A stretch of 64,000 bases of DNA. Source: Lateolabrax maculatus (lineage: Eukaryota; Chordata; Actinopteri; Acropomatiformes; Lateolabracidae). Position numbers and translations under genes: made by a program. The stretch spans positions 5,035,501 to 5,099,500 of the forward strand of contig CM062200.1 of assembly GCA_031216445.1 (NCBI GenBank). The letters run 5' to 3'. Below the pieces are notes generated by a model. It was not told the origin of the DNA, ran no database searches, and saw only the letters and a list, made by a program, of their open reading frames with translations. This document shows, piece after piece, positions 38,201 through 53,200 of this stretch; positions within the stretch are counted from its first letter, which is position 1; each line of letters starts with the position of its first letter.

Positions 38201-41200
38201 AAAAACAATCGCCAAGGTAACTTTTCCCCATAGATACAACGCATAAAAGACGCAGTTCAACTCAGAAAATACTGAAACAAAGTCGGAATCACAGCTCTGA
38301 ATTCCTATCTGCACTTATTCCCAAGAGGACTCTCCAGCGTAACCTTTACCAACTTGCATTCCTCAGCAGTCCTTGCAGTGAGCCCCCTTATAACACAGCC
38401 AAACAAAGAGCTGGAGCCGTTGTGAAGAAATGCTATCGAGAGCCCACTGGGACATTATGATAAACTGCCTGTTTAAAAACATTGAGGAAGCTCAGCCCAC
38501 TTTCACCTCTTCTCCTTGACTCTCATACACTGTTGAGTGAGGCGTAAATTATTTATCAGCTCTCTCACTTGGATAGAGAAGGGTCCACTTAATCCTCTCG
38601 CAGCAAAATTCAGTCAGCAGTATGTCGGGTAAGAAATGAGAACCAGGGGGTGAAATCAAATCTGCCCCCAGTCTTTACTCATTATCAGGCTCTCTTCTTG
38701 TTACAATTGCCTGTAGGGACTCATTAACATGTCTGAGGTATTCAACAGCTTTGTCACTCAAGAGTGTTTAAAACCATGTTAATCTACACTGAATTACTTC
38801 TCCAGGACCTCCTTAAACCCCAAACCAGTGTGTCAAAGTAGGTTTCAAACTACTAAGAGAGAACGATACAAAGCCATACAGGAATGATGCTGTTAATCCG
38901 TCCTTCTTTATCATAACAGCAGTAAAACATTAATCTTCTGGATGTTTAACCTTAACCCCGAAACTCATTTGGATTCCTGTGTGTGAGTCCAAGCAGGAGT
39001 TTATGTGCTGTCAGAGAGGACTTGGACCGCTAATGTTTTACATAAACCGTAGAAACACATAAAACCTAAATTGTTTATTTTTTACCAGAACCAACAATGT
39101 CCTTTGGAACAGATCATTCTAGTGTGTGTTAGTGTTACTAGTCTACTATTCTTAGCATTGATTTTAACCTCCCTACAGTGCTGAAAAGGCATATTGACAA
39201 TTTAACGGTGAAAGATTAAGTTGTCAGTCACCAAAAGTGAACTGCATTGACTTCCCTGGGATGGTGATTGAATTTACAGCCATGCATACTGGAGCTTTTG
39301 TTAAACTCTGGACAAATGATCTCCACACAGAGAAAATCTCCATCCAAAATCAACCGTAAATGGCATTTGCTGTCTGAAACCGCTCTGACTTCGAATGAAT
39401 ACAGTGGGATTACGAATGTGTTTGATTTCTGATCCCGGTATCAGGCAGAGGACTTCATCCTGCCTTTGGTATTCTGAGACAGGAGATCAAGATGTGGCAT
39501 TAATCTATAATCGGAGGCTCAGGTGTTGGGATTTGGGTTCCTCTGCTGTGGGCTGAGTTCAAAGACTGCTGATTCTGAAAGTACATCTGTGCATTCTTTC
39601 ACTCTTAGCCTCCCCCCTTCGAGCCGGAGACATAATAGGAAGCTACCTGGAAACCCCTCAAAGACCTGGACCTGCTTTGATCCGTCCTCAAGGCCACACT
39701 CACATGCACACATCCAAACTCACATACCCAAACAAATTTCTCACACTTTCTCATACAAAAAACAATGTACTTTTCACAATATGGACTCGTGCGCATATGA
39801 ACACGCAGAGGAGACTAATTTGTTTCGGCGAAACATCAGAGTGCACCTGCCTCCTCCAAATCACATCACCCAGTCACTAACACTACAGAATGATATGATA
39901 TCCATATGAAACACAGTCACTGCTGACAAGCTGCCACACACCTTTCAATTGTCCTCAACAACATGGCTGCAGCTGTCTCTAAGTAGATACGAATGATCTA
40001 ATGCGAAGTATACAGTCAGATCCAAACTCTGGACTTCAGTGAACTCCATGTGTTCTTAGCACAGGTGCCAGGCAGAGTGATTGGCTTTAAACAAGGTCAT
40101 GGTCTCCCAGCTGGGATTCACTGAAATACAGAAGCTCATTAAAAGAGAATCCGTAGTGAGTCAGTTTATAATTCTACTTTTAAATAGCAGGAAGAGGGGG
40201 TTTGAGTCCAAGTTGTCAGACGGAGTGGTTTTTTCCACCGAGCTGAAAATGTTTTCAGGCATGAGGTTAAGTTTCCATGGATAACCCAATTATTTTACCA
40301 TATGGTTATTTCATTTTGACTTCACATTAAACTAGTTTAAATATCATCTGGAATTTTCTGGCTTATAAGCTGTGCGAGGATCACTGACCTGGTGTAGACG
40401 CCGTTCTTCCGGCAGAAAGAATTTTTCACAGACAGCCGTCGGTTGTTGAGCTCCAGAGCGGGGAAACGGCCTTCATCCAGGCTGACCATGTCTCCGTGGG
40501 TCAGCGCGTTGCAGTTGGAGTTGTTACCTGGACACACGTACAGAGACACTGTGTGACCACAGGCCAGATGGACAGCCAGGTTAGTGTCTGGGAGCACGAA
40601 TGGAACTGATCAATGACTTGATCAGTGAGTGAGTGAGTGAACAGAATTAAGGATGTAAAATAAACAAATTATATCAAATAGCGATGTTGCTAAATATAAA
40701 CACGGATGGAGGGAAAATAATGAACGAGTGAATAATAGAGAGGTTGTTGTTATGTCTTTTAGGACACGTCTCAAGCCCTTGAGGCCAAGTCCGGAAGAAA
40801 AGGAAAGGAAAGGAAGTTGCAATAAATATATATGAAATATGTTAACTGCATGTATTTCAGATCTTAAAATGCTGACCATTGAAATAACATGGCATTTGGA
40901 CAACAGGGTGAATCTTGAAACTTGACAGTTTTTGCTTTCAAGTTTCAAATGAGTAAAGCCCAAGTCAACACTCAGGTGCTCATTTTTGTGACTTCAAGCA
41001 ACAGAAAGCAAATAGGCCTATTTCCCAAAAAGTTAAACTATTCCTTTAAGTCTGACTCCAAGTCTCATGTCTTATGTGTACAGCTTTGTTTCTTATACTG
41101 TATGCCGTCATAAAAACACAGACTAACAAAGATGGGAACTTTCACCATGAGGTCAAAAATACAAACATTTCAATGACAGAAATACATAATAATATTATAC

Positions 41201-44200
41201 ACAGTATGAGTCTGAAGCTTCAGATTTGGACCATTTTACAGATTAATATATTAAACACAGAATGGAGAAATGTTATGTTAGAACCTTTCCTGTGGAATAC
41301 AAATGAATGAATGTATGTATACACAAACTCAGAAACACATGTTCAAAATACTTCAAAATATGATAAATGAGTGTGCCTCTGTGTAAACACTGTCTCTGGA
41401 TCACACATGAACGGGCAATAACACAACTATTTAGCATCAATCCAAGTGTCCCTTATGATTAATCAAACACCCGAAACTATAAACTGAGAGCGACAGACTT
41501 GCCGTGCTGCTCTATAGTAGATTAATGTTTGGACGGGCTTTTGCTCGCCATGTTACAGGTTAGAAACACTTTAAGTCACCCTAAGACTTATGGGGGAACA
41601 CAGCGGGGCCAGGACCTCCGTGGTTGCTCCGTGGTTGCTCCAGGGCTACTTGAGGTCAATTGGTGGTTACGCAAACACACAGAAAAAGAAAAACCACTGG
41701 GTAGGTCCAGTGGCCTGGGCCAGATTCCTAGAGGGGGATATGGAGGCTTTGAGAGCGTCTTTGTGTTGGAGTGAGAAGGAACCTCTTGTTTTTCCTCCGT
41801 CAGTCAGAAAGATGGGCAGTGACCCGCAGGGACCCCTCCTCTCCCCTGCCTGGCAGCGAAATAGCCATGGCAGAAATGCTGAGCTGAGGGAAATACCCGC
41901 TGATGTCAGAGCTGCACTGAATGGACAAGTATGCCCCCTGCTCCTGCGTCTTTACTTCTCTCCTCTGCCTTTTGTTCTCCTGCTACTCAGACAAATTATC
42001 TGATTCAAAATTAAACCATACATACCTCAAAAAAAAAAAAGTCACTGCTTAGTGTTTTAAAACTGCAAATCATTAAATCCCCTTAAAAAGTGTTGCTCTT
42101 TTTATGAGAAACAAGTCAAGTCATCAGATTCTTGGCCCTATTCCACTGGGATAGAACAAAAGGCACAAGGCTTTATATAATAGTTAAATGCTCCATTTAA
42201 TTGTGCAATTGTGTGCACTCACCTGATTCAGACTTCTTGGCATACTTCTTGCTCTGTCCTCTGATAATGAGGATGAAAACCAGCAGCAGGATGAAGATGA
42301 GCCCAACCAAAGCCACCACAACCAGGAACCACCACTCCTCGTAGAAAGGCGCCACTTTTTGGGCTGGAAAAAACACAGATAATTGGGATTCACGGCCATT
42401 AAAAACAACTGGCAATATTTCTGTGATGTCCTGTGATAACCTTAGGGGATTTAATCTGAAAATTATACAGTATTTAATATTATAATCCAAAATTCTATCA
42501 ACAAATACATGAAAGCTCACCAGATATAGAAGGAGAAGGTAGACTTGGGGAGCCATAGCCATAGTCGTTCACTCCAATTACCCTGAAGTCGTAACTGACC
42601 CCTTGCTTCAGGATATCCATGTTGAATGTGTGCGATGTCACTTCCTTGGGGATGTCCTTGATTAGAATATCCCACAATCCTTCATCTGTAATGGAGTTCA
42701 AATTGTAATTTTGGGTGAGTATGGGTCAGAGGAGACAATGAAACTTGAACAATGTCAATATGTCTTTGTTAACTGGTTGTTTGTTCGATATAAGGCGCCG
42801 TCTGGCTGGCAGCTCCCAGGGCAATTCGTAATTCCTGCAAATATTACACAATCCATCAATTTCACTGCTCCTGTAAAATTTACAGCAACCAATCTACATC
42901 ATAAATAGTGGTGCAGCCATATTTCAAATGAAGCAGTGTTAGATGGCTTGCTGTTTGCTTTGGAAATCCTGCCAGAGACCATTAATTACACATCACACTG
43001 CTTGTAAACATCAATGTAAGTTTGACTCTTTTAATGGGGTACACAAACATAAACAAGCTCCAGAGTTCATCTGTCATACTGCTGAACTTTAGTAAAAGTT
43101 AGAAAAAGCTGATGTAATTTGATTTGAAGACAAAAACAAATCATCAAGTTATATGATACTGCAGAGAGTTATGGCCCTTGGCATATGGATAACAGAAGAT
43201 TAAGGACCCTGTAAGGGAGGTGTACAAGGTTGGTTTAACCATCTTCATCACCCCCCTGGCCCTTAATTATCATCAGTGCTACTAATCCTCCTTAAAATCT
43301 AGGACTAAGCACCCCACAAAATGTTCACTCTAAAGTGATGAAACACATCCCTCCCTGCGAGTCACCTACCATCCATCATCATCCTAACCCTGTCAGGGCC
43401 TGTCACTCACAGCTGAAACCGGATGCCAATTGTCTCAACTGCCGTGCCACGATCAATAATCCATTAAAATACCATTGACACAGCCTCTGGGGCAGCAGAT
43501 GTTGACACTTTACACCACTTAACTTTATCAAACTATTAAGGGGGATAACATATGGCAAGGTTTACAAATGGATCTGTCTTAATGCAGCTGGGGCTCACAC
43601 CTGAAGGTCTGGCCTCGATCACATAGCGCGTGATGGGAGCACGCCCTGGGTCCCCGCTGGTCCAGTGGATGGTCAATGCTGAACCATAGCGTGTTATAAA
43701 GGGCTCTCCAGGGGGTCCTGGGGCTCCTGAGGAAGAAGAATTAAGCGTTGAAGTAAAGCAGTTAAAATGAAGAATTAAAAACATCAACGTTTTCATCTAC
43801 AAACATCACGGCCACTACCTTCTCCCGGGCCGGTGGTGATGTTGGCTTCCACCTCGGGGCCGTAGATGAAGGTCTTGGCCCGGATGCGGAAGTTGTAGGT
43901 GATGCCGTCGGCCAGATCTCTGAGCTTCAGCCAGAGGGGGCCGCTCCCCTTCACGTCCACTGTCACTGTCTTACTGACGCCTGGGGGGGAGGGGGAGTGA
44001 AGACAGTCGGCACAGGCCACTGAGGACTCTAGACAAACAAACCACATTTAGAGCAGGTCTTACACAGGCCAGGCAATGTGGGAGCACACTCAACGCAGGC
44101 AAACACACACACACACACGCAGTAATGGAATTAGTAGTGGGAAATACGTTTTCATTTTGGCACTGTAGTCATGTATCATTTGTGATGAAAGTAGAACATG

Positions 44201-47200
44201 TGTAAAAGGTTGCAATGACATACAAGCTGTTATGGTCAAGGTGATGGTTAGCTCATAGCCCAAGAAAAATGCAAACCACAAGATTTTGACCAGGTTGAGT
44301 TACATTGATCTAAACTAAAGGCAAACTCTGCACTGTTTAATTTATAATCATAAGAGATCTTGTGGCGTGCATAAAGCGGCAGCCATTTTGAGTAGAGAAA
44401 AGTGTAACGGGTAAGAACGGGAGCTTACCATCTACCGCCGTGCAGGGCTCGTAGACCAGACGGTAGCCCTCAATGATGCCATTAGGGAAGATGGGCTCAC
44501 CCCAGGACACATTGACCGAGGTGGTGGTCAGCTCACTGAAGTGGATGAAGCTGGGAGCACTGGGAGCTGGAACATACAGAGGTCAAAGGTCAAACGATGC
44601 ATAGGAAATAGTCAACACATTAGGTGAGTGTAAGGGTTTTACATTTGCATAGCTACCAGTTGGCCTACATCATATTTACCGGATATCAGTACTACACACA
44701 CAAAGCTGTACGGAACAAGTTGGGAAATATTTTCCACTAAGTACAAACATGTTTGGAGAACTAAACAAACTATTTTGTTAGTCAATTTAGCTTAAACTTC
44801 CCTAAATTATAACTTATTTTTAGTGGATGTGAAACACCGAATAGAACTGTCTGTTTAAACTGTTTTAATTTCCCTGCGTCAACCTCAGCAAGAAAACTTA
44901 AGGTCACCCCCTACAGGCAAAACACACAATACTTCTGTAAATATTAACATCTGCTGCAGCTATCTTTAAAATGTTTGCTGCTTTACAGCTGTTTTCTCAA
45001 TGTCTTTGGCAAAATTGAAAAAATAATTACTTTTTCTCTCTCCAAAGTCTACATCTGCAAAACTAAATTGCTGTAACTTTTGTTACTGCAGATCCAGAAC
45101 AGCAGTTCTGGAAACTTTTTGAGCAGGAGTCGAGACGCTTGCAAGAGACAAAGCTCCTTTGTCTTTCAGAAGCTGGGCTAACTATCTGCACAGCGCTCCT
45201 CCCTCCTCCTCCTTCCAGCTTGTCATCTGCTTCCTCCTCTCACGACAGTGACCCATGAGGGAAACCAAGAAGCTGTGAACATCCTTTTTTTCCTTCCTTT
45301 TTACTGGGCCAAGTTTAAAATGCACCAAACTTGTAAAAAAAAAAAAAGGTTTCTTTTAAATAGGGGTTTTAGAAAGCAAGAAAAGAAACAAAGAAAAAAA
45401 AATGGGTACGGGGCGTGGGGGTGGTTTGGAGGGGATGTTGTGTAGACATAGCGTGCCTGCAGGACAGAAAGCTTGCTCAAAGAATTTTCATACCATCTAC
45501 TTTTCAGACCAAACAGGAGATTCAGCAAATGAGTTCAGAGTGGGTTTGCTGATTAGGAAGTTATGCTTAGTGTGTGGTTCCGCTAACATCGTTTGGCACA
45601 CTGACAGAAACGATTAGCATCATCTTCACAGCAAATTCTTTCCTCATGGTCGACTCATCCGCTCCCAGAAAACTCTGAGGGTTCTCCAGACTAACATCAG
45701 CACCACCAGCAGCACGTAAATATGACAAATGAATGAACATGGCTGGATGTGCTCTAATTTATCTGCTTTAGTCATGTCACCCCGTTTCCTCGTTTGTCTT
45801 CAGCTTGTCGTCTTTTTGCCAGTACCTCTCCATCATGTGTTCATTACATACAGAAATATTTGTTTTGCTGTATTGCTTGATTGCAGTAGTCCTGTCTGTT
45901 GCACTCACTCATGCTGAATAAACCATTTGCATGCTTATTGGACTCTAGGGGTTGGATATACCTGCTTGCTGGGTGCGTCCCCGCGTCGGTGAGCTGCGGG
46001 GTCCGTCCCCGGCTGCATTGAAGGGGGCCACACTGATCATATAGGTGGTGTAACCAGTCAGGTTCTTCAGCTTCACCCCTCCCTCAGGCATGAACAGAGT
46101 CCGCAGCCGCTCTGTCTCATTCTTACGCTGGAACTCCCAAAAGTAAACCTGCACGGAATAACGGAGGCATAAATAAATATTAATGTTCGTCTATGGATGC
46201 TGTTTGGGGAATACAGCTAATTCTGCTTCAATAAAACTCAGTCCCATTTCAAACTCCCTTAAGGGAAAGCAATTTCATTTTTATTTCCTGTAAATGTTTT
46301 CTTGAGCAACAGACTAAACCTTTCATTAAAAGCCCCTCTAGAAAACAATGTTAGCCGAAAGTGTAAAAATGTGCAATATTAATAGTGATTAACATGAAAT
46401 AGATGTAGTCTCTTGTGAGCCACATTTAAATGTTTATATAATGCTAAAAACAGAACACAATATTGTTGCCTTATTGAGAAGTAAGCCCATGAAATGAGTT
46501 CCTCCTGGGCCCAATCTGGCACTTGGTTTTGCTGTGTCAGAAGTGTAAGAAAAGTGTGAGTCTGACCTTGTAGCCCTGGATGTCTCCATTCTGTGCGTCC
46601 ACAGGAGGAGGGTCCCACGTCACGTCCAGCTGGGTGGCTGTTGCGGACTGAATAGCCACATTCTGGGGTGGGGCTGTAGGCACTGTTGAAGGCCATCACA
46701 CGAATGAACCACACATTAAAGGACAAGGACATGTTTCTGTTTTAGTTCCTGGTATCACTACCATACTCATTTTGTAGACAGTCCGCATTACAGCTTAAAG
46801 CAGGAAACCTTGAACTGTTCAAACTGATGACTGAAATGACAGAAAGCGTACAAACCTGCTTCTCCCACAAACACCTCCTGTGGTGGGCTGGTTGGCCCCT
46901 CGCCCACAGCGTTGTATACACTCATGCGTATCTCATAGCGCTTGTGTTTACTTAGCTCTGCGAGAGGAGTAAACAACCAGGAATATAAAGTAAGGAATCA
47001 TATTTAACACCAAACTATGAATTGCACTTTTTGAAAATGTAATCCACATTTGCTCCCAATCGGATTGATCGCCCGATTTTCCTATCCGCAAAGGTTGCTG
47101 TCATTGCCCCTCTGTTAACCACGAGGAGGTCAGCTGACCCACCACCCCATCCCACATCCCTGCACCTCCCTCTATGTTCTTCAAACAAATAGTAAATGTT

Positions 47201-50200
47201 GGTAGTGCAATAATGAGGATGGATATTTTCTGCTGAAAATAATTACACGGTTACAGGAAAAATATGTGTCTATCTGCGTTTGTGGTGATTATCCAAGTAA
47301 GCTTATATATGCAAGCTTGAGTACACGGTGTCCAAGAATTTCTGTGCTTCCACTGGCCTCAGTTGAAGTGTTTGTACCAAAGCGCGGTGAATATAAGCAG
47401 CCAAATGCTGTGTTAATTTGCTCGACACTCTGCTCTCCCTGTATCACTATTCAAGGCAGCAGGGCACTTGAGGCATATGGTGAGATCCAACAGAGAGATA
47501 GTCTTTAAAAAAAACCTAAATAGTTTGGGGGTTGAATCATTGTGTACGCATGCGCATGTGCATGTTTTTGTGAGACAGAGACATAACAAAACTTACTGTC
47601 CAACTCATAGTGGATCAGAGTTGAATCACTCAGATTCCGGGTGCTGTAGGGGGCTGCGGTGGAGAGGTAGAAAAAAAAAGCAATAAAAATGAGAGGGCGG
47701 TAGTGGAGAGACAATAGTATTAGTATCCAAAGGCTAATATTTTCGTTGTTGAGAAGGGCATCACTATTGTCGTAAAAAACCAACACAATCACAGTGATCA
47801 TACCTCTGAGTGAGCTCCAAAATCACTCAACAAGAGTAAAATTATAGGCTAAGTTACACAAAGCAGTAAAACAGAGCTGCTCCTGAGTAAACCTAATAAT
47901 AGCTTGCAGCTGATAGCTACTGATCACAAGATGAAATGTTTTGCTGTGAAGTGTCAAGACCAGGAGGAGAACTTGGTAACAGAATAGGCCTGTGTGAAAG
48001 TGTTCCTCTGATGGAAATAATAGTGCTGCTGACACATAAAGACTGCGCAGGCATAATCCCCCGTGATGGAGTCTCATAATTGTGTGAAAATGTTACTGAA
48101 GTAAAGCCAGTTGAGAAAATGGCTTTTTTTTTTCTTCAGTACACCATTGCTGGTTAATTTCTTTAAATTCCTAATGTAGCATTTTAAATTACACACTGAA
48201 CATTTACAATAATGCAACGTACCAACACTTGTTGTAAATGAAAATGTTATACTGCAAAATGTATTGTGTAAGGAACCAACAGTATAGGAGGTAGAATACT
48301 ACAGTTTGTCATGCTGCGGTGATTCCTCACCATTGAGTTCAGCCCAGGTGGACGCACTGCTGATGGTATGAACAGAGTAACTGCGGAGACGATCATACAG
48401 CAGCTCACGATATCGAATCCGAAAGCCCAATAAGATTCCATTGATCTTCTCCTCAGAGGGTGGCTATAAGGGAAGACATGGGAAGTTAAGGTCTAAAGAA
48501 CTGAGCCCCAAATATAGCTTAGAATACTGCATGTGACCCATTTTTTCAGTTCTAATGAAGTCATGTAAATTGATCATTTTCACCTTAACAGGCTTTTTAC
48601 TTCTATGTTTCCTCACTGTAAAATTCCACTGTGTTTTGTCTCTAACTCACAATCATTGAAGAGACTTACGGTAATTGAAACACATGGAAAAAAAAATCTC
48701 CTCTCAGACTGAGCTCGTCCACAGGTGAGTCACATGGAGAAATCCCCCATGGTTCAACATGAGAGAGCAGGGCCAGAGGGCAGAAGCAGAGAGAGAAAAC
48801 AAGTACCTCTCTATCCTTATAAACTCTACAAGTGTTCTCCATAAAAGTAAAATTGTGGCTTGCAGCCTCCTGTTTTCCTCTTTATGACCTGTTAATTCAG
48901 GTGTGAGTGTGGGAGAGGGTGCTTTTGGTTAGACACACACACAGAGCAGAGAGTGTAAAAGTGTGAAACATCCAGTCTGTAACTATAGGCATACTGTGAG
49001 TACTGTCATGGTCTCTCATTAGAGGCCACTTTCTCTGACGTTCACGGGTTTTGCAAACAATGAAACATAAAAAATGAAAAGAAACCCATACATTAGTTAC
49101 ACTGTCTCCTCTTACCTGCCAGCGGATCAGCACTGACGTTGTTGTGTGCGGCGTGACAGAGAGAATTATGGGTGCTTCATCGGGCGCTGAGGCAATAAAA
49201 GGGAGAAAAATGAGCTAAATTGACCTGAAAATGTGCACAATTCAAGATGCTGAATCTATCCATGTGCGGTGGCATTCATGGAGCATAAACACACAATAGC
49301 TAAAACAGAACAGCCATTGACAGATGAGTCTAAAATAGCAGTTGGAAAGATTAGTAGACAGAACATTTCTTTTGTTGGTTAAAGCACCGCTCTGCAAACT
49401 TTGCCAAGGTTTTTATGCTGCCCTCTTGTCTCATGGTAACTGCAGATGGTGCGCACATGACATCACCTGCTACCTTTGCCAGAAGCGTCTGCATCCCAAC
49501 AAAAGACTTATTCATGCAAAACATTAAACTCTTTTCATGGTGATAAAGAAGTGTGTAGTTTTTATATTAACTTGTTCATATCAGACCTGAATATCTACAT
49601 AAAGAACATATGCATACAGTGTATTTGAGGTATTACCATATTAAACATAAAGTACATTATAGAAGCTTATCTTTTAAATTAATAGTTCACCATACAGTCA
49701 TGACAGTGTCATCAATCCTCAAATCTAACAAGGCAAGAAAGTGAATATGCATGTTTCCCGAAAAGTCAAACAGTTCCTTTAAGAGCAAGCTAATTTACTC
49801 ATCAAATATTTACACTGTGAATAAGGATGCTTTCTAATGATGTAACTCTTACCATCCTGAAGCGTCGTGATCGCTTCACTTTCCTCGCTGTACTCACTGT
49901 CCCCTATGTCATTAGTGGCTTTTACTCTGAACTGGTAGGATGTGAAGGGCTTCAGCCTTGGGGACGGAAGCACAGGGAAGCACATCAATCTTCATGATAA
50001 ACTACGGCACTGAATCTTAAACCTTTCAAACCACAGAAATCAAAAGAGAAATATAGTCTCACTGTGGGAGCTACAGGTTCTTCAAGTAAACAACTAGTCA
50101 CAAATTCCAACTAAACCGAGACCTTCATGTTGACCTGCACGTTTGCTGAATTGACTTCCTAATACCCTAAATGTTTCTGACTAGTTTATACAATTGTTTA

Positions 50201-53200
50201 TGTTGTACACTAGACTGTAATACCCTGTAAATATTATTCTGTATAAGGATATTGTTGATTTCCCAGGTATACTGGAGCCAAAGGAATATTTAAGTGAATG
50301 TAGCAGTAGGGACTTTGAGAAGATAAAATGTTGTTTAATTTAGTATTATCGTCTAGATCTAAAGAAAACAACTGGAAAAACATTTGCTGTAAAGAGGGTA
50401 TGAAATGCTCTAAATAAAAATCAACACCAGGAAGCTGGAAAGTGCACTCTACCTAAATACTATGTAGGAGGTGGCCTCATGGTTGACAGAGGCGGAGTGG
50501 ACTGTCCAGTTGTTCTCAGGAAGCTCTCGGAGCTGCACCGTGTAGTAACGCACAGGGGACAGGCCGTCGCTGCCCGGCTCCCACGACAGTAAAACCTGGC
50601 GGGCCTGAACGTCTTTCTGTGGAACCATGGGACGGCTGGTGGGCTGGGGACGAGCTGGAAGGATGGACACACAGACAGAAGGTGTAAATGAGCGAAAGAG
50701 ACATTGGGTATCAAAGGGGTTTGGATGAGAGAAATTAAAATTGGGTGTAAAGGAGAGTGTGGGATCAAAGGATTGAGGGAATTAATGGGGAATGGATGTT
50801 GGGAGGAGGAATACGGAATAAGGAAGGATGGAGAACTGAGATGGTTTTGGAAAAAAATATCCTTTTTGCTCGCTCACATTTGCATGGGCTATGTTGCACT
50901 GCCAAGGAAAAAAAAAAAAGTACAATTCTGATGAATGAAAAGTAGCCAAGAAATGAAAGTTGCAGAGTAAACGATCCACAACATGCCTTGAGGGAAGCAG
51001 ATGGACTGCTTCATTCTCCCAAATGCATCAGAGCATTTCCGATAAACACCCGGAGGGCACAGACACTCCTTTAGAAAACATCTGGTAACTGGACTGTTAA
51101 TGAACTGAGTGCAAAGAACGCTTAGCGCAGCTCTCTACAAGTTGTGTCATTACTGACTTCACACACCTGTGCTCTCAGGATTATACATACAAATGTCACT
51201 GTGTTTCCTGTTTGGTAGTGAACTACAAATTACAGTTACCATTACACTTCAAAATACCAATTCACTTTGCAAAACACCATTAGAGATAAAAAAAAAAATG
51301 GTTGTTGTATAATCATCCGCCTCTCTAATATGTTAGTATTTAAATACACATTCAGTAAGTTATGGTTACCTCTTTTCTCCGTGGTGACCACCAGTGCCTC
51401 GGCGGCCTCGCCCCAGCCCTTCCTCGTCTGCGCTGTGATGCGGAACACGTAGACGGACTCCGGCTTGAGGCTGGTCACCGTGTACTGGCGAGCGCTGGGG
51501 TTCAGCACGTCCACTGTGGCGGCGTTGCTATTGGTGGAGTTGAGGTGGTATGTGATCTGGTAGGCTGGAGAGAAGTTGGGAACAAACAGTCTTATTACAG
51601 GTATTAGGAGCTCAGTGTTAGTTTAAATCCAGGCTGAAAAGTGTATTTTAGGCATTTGAAATATGTTGTTTGTTGGTTTTCCTAGCGACAAGAGGAAAAG
51701 CAAACCGTGCAACAAGCAGCTTTGTCTCTTCTGAAGTGATTCCACTAACATCTGCTCCTGCATGCTACTGTGTGGGTCTGTCATACTGTACAGTTTAAAA
51801 TAAATTATCTGACAGATGTTTAATGAATCAAATGCTCACAAGGAAATCCCCAATTAGCTTACAAGAGAATCCAACTCCCTTCGCAGCAACGCTGGAAAAT
51901 AACAAGATTTGAGTTGAAAAGGCATACAAAAGTATGTCATCGGGAACTACACCTGTGGGCCTCAGGTTACGTTCAATCTAAATATAGAAGCGTATATGTG
52001 TGGAGCATTTGGTAGTTTCCAGACTAGATTCCAGATTTTCTAGTAAAATTTCTATAAATAAAACTGACCAAGATATTAGAAATAAAATAATATCTTCCAA
52101 AACAGAAAAGGATCTTATAGGTTACAAACCAAGTATAATGCCATTGGGCTGCGAGGGGGACTGCCAAATAAGTCGGACTGAGGTGGTCCGCACTTCAGGG
52201 AACAGGATACCCACTGGAGGTCCTGGCACTGCAGGAAAGCAACACAATACAGAAGTTACTCAAGATTCAATACTTACAATCTGGTGACCAAAAAATCAAA
52301 CTAACTAAAAAAAAAAACATGCCTTTTTACCATTTAAGGTGAAGAAAATACTATAAATTTCCCCAACAAAGACAGAAATGTACTTTCCATAAAGCCATGA
52401 CTTATTACAGTTCTTGGACTAGAAAAACAAAGCATAGGTTTACATTTTTCTTCAATGAAATTTCATAGGAGAAATTATTTCTAGTCAAGTTTCATTCATG
52501 TTGTGCCTAATGTAATAATGCTATTTAACTATTTACTGCAATTCTCAGTGCCGCTTAATCCTGTGTCCCTACCATCATCCAAAGTCCTCTCCAGGATGGG
52601 GGGAGAACTGGGCCGTCCATCTCCAATCCGTGTGAAAGCCAGAACCTGGATCTCATACAGCACATATTTCCCCAGACCAGTCAGCTGGACACTGTGGGTG
52701 GCGTTCCCCTCCACTGTCCAGAAGTGGACTGCACTATCGGAGTCCTTCTCTTTGTACACCACCTGTTTCGTGAGGACACAGGACACAGAAGTTGGGGAAA
52801 AGTGAATTTGGAAATGAAGTAGCAGAAATGGCCTCACATACTATCACCCTGCTGCTTTGTATACTGCCTAAAAACAGTTGACAACTAATTAGAGGTCTTT
52901 GACTGTTTGGCAAATAAATAGTGAATAACATAAAAAGCACAAACAGACCTTGTAGCCCAGAATAAGACCATTTCTGTCCGGCTCAGGAACTTCAAACCAG
53001 CGCACCAGGATGCTGCTAGAGGTGGTGGCGAAGGCAGACACGTTGGTGGGTCCACATGAGGGGACTGGAAAACAATGAGGGCAAAACATTATGCTTGAAT
53101 AGTCCATTGTTTGCCATATATTCTGAAAAATTCATTTGTTATGCTCTCTGTGTGTATGTGTATTTACTATGTGGATGTAGGTATTCGAACGAGATGCGGT

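Larger units (their letters stand above)
35095..40388 (-). other. sdk2: sdk2 intron between tail exons 1 and 2
   Basis: 5.3 kb with no coding exon seen. It holds the overlapping hairpins at 35743-35794, an AT-rich block at 36.95-38.15 kb with inverted and direct repeats, and a hAT-like end at 37605-37743. Confidence 0.7.
42686..48330 (-). other. sdk2: sdk2 introns, FN3-10 to FN3-13 region
   Basis: The gaps between the listed exons here (up to 1.4 kb, the largest at 44567-45961) contain no further exon that I can support. A short AC repeat lies at 44103-44119. Reading frame and domain order are complete without extra exons. Confidence 0.7.
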
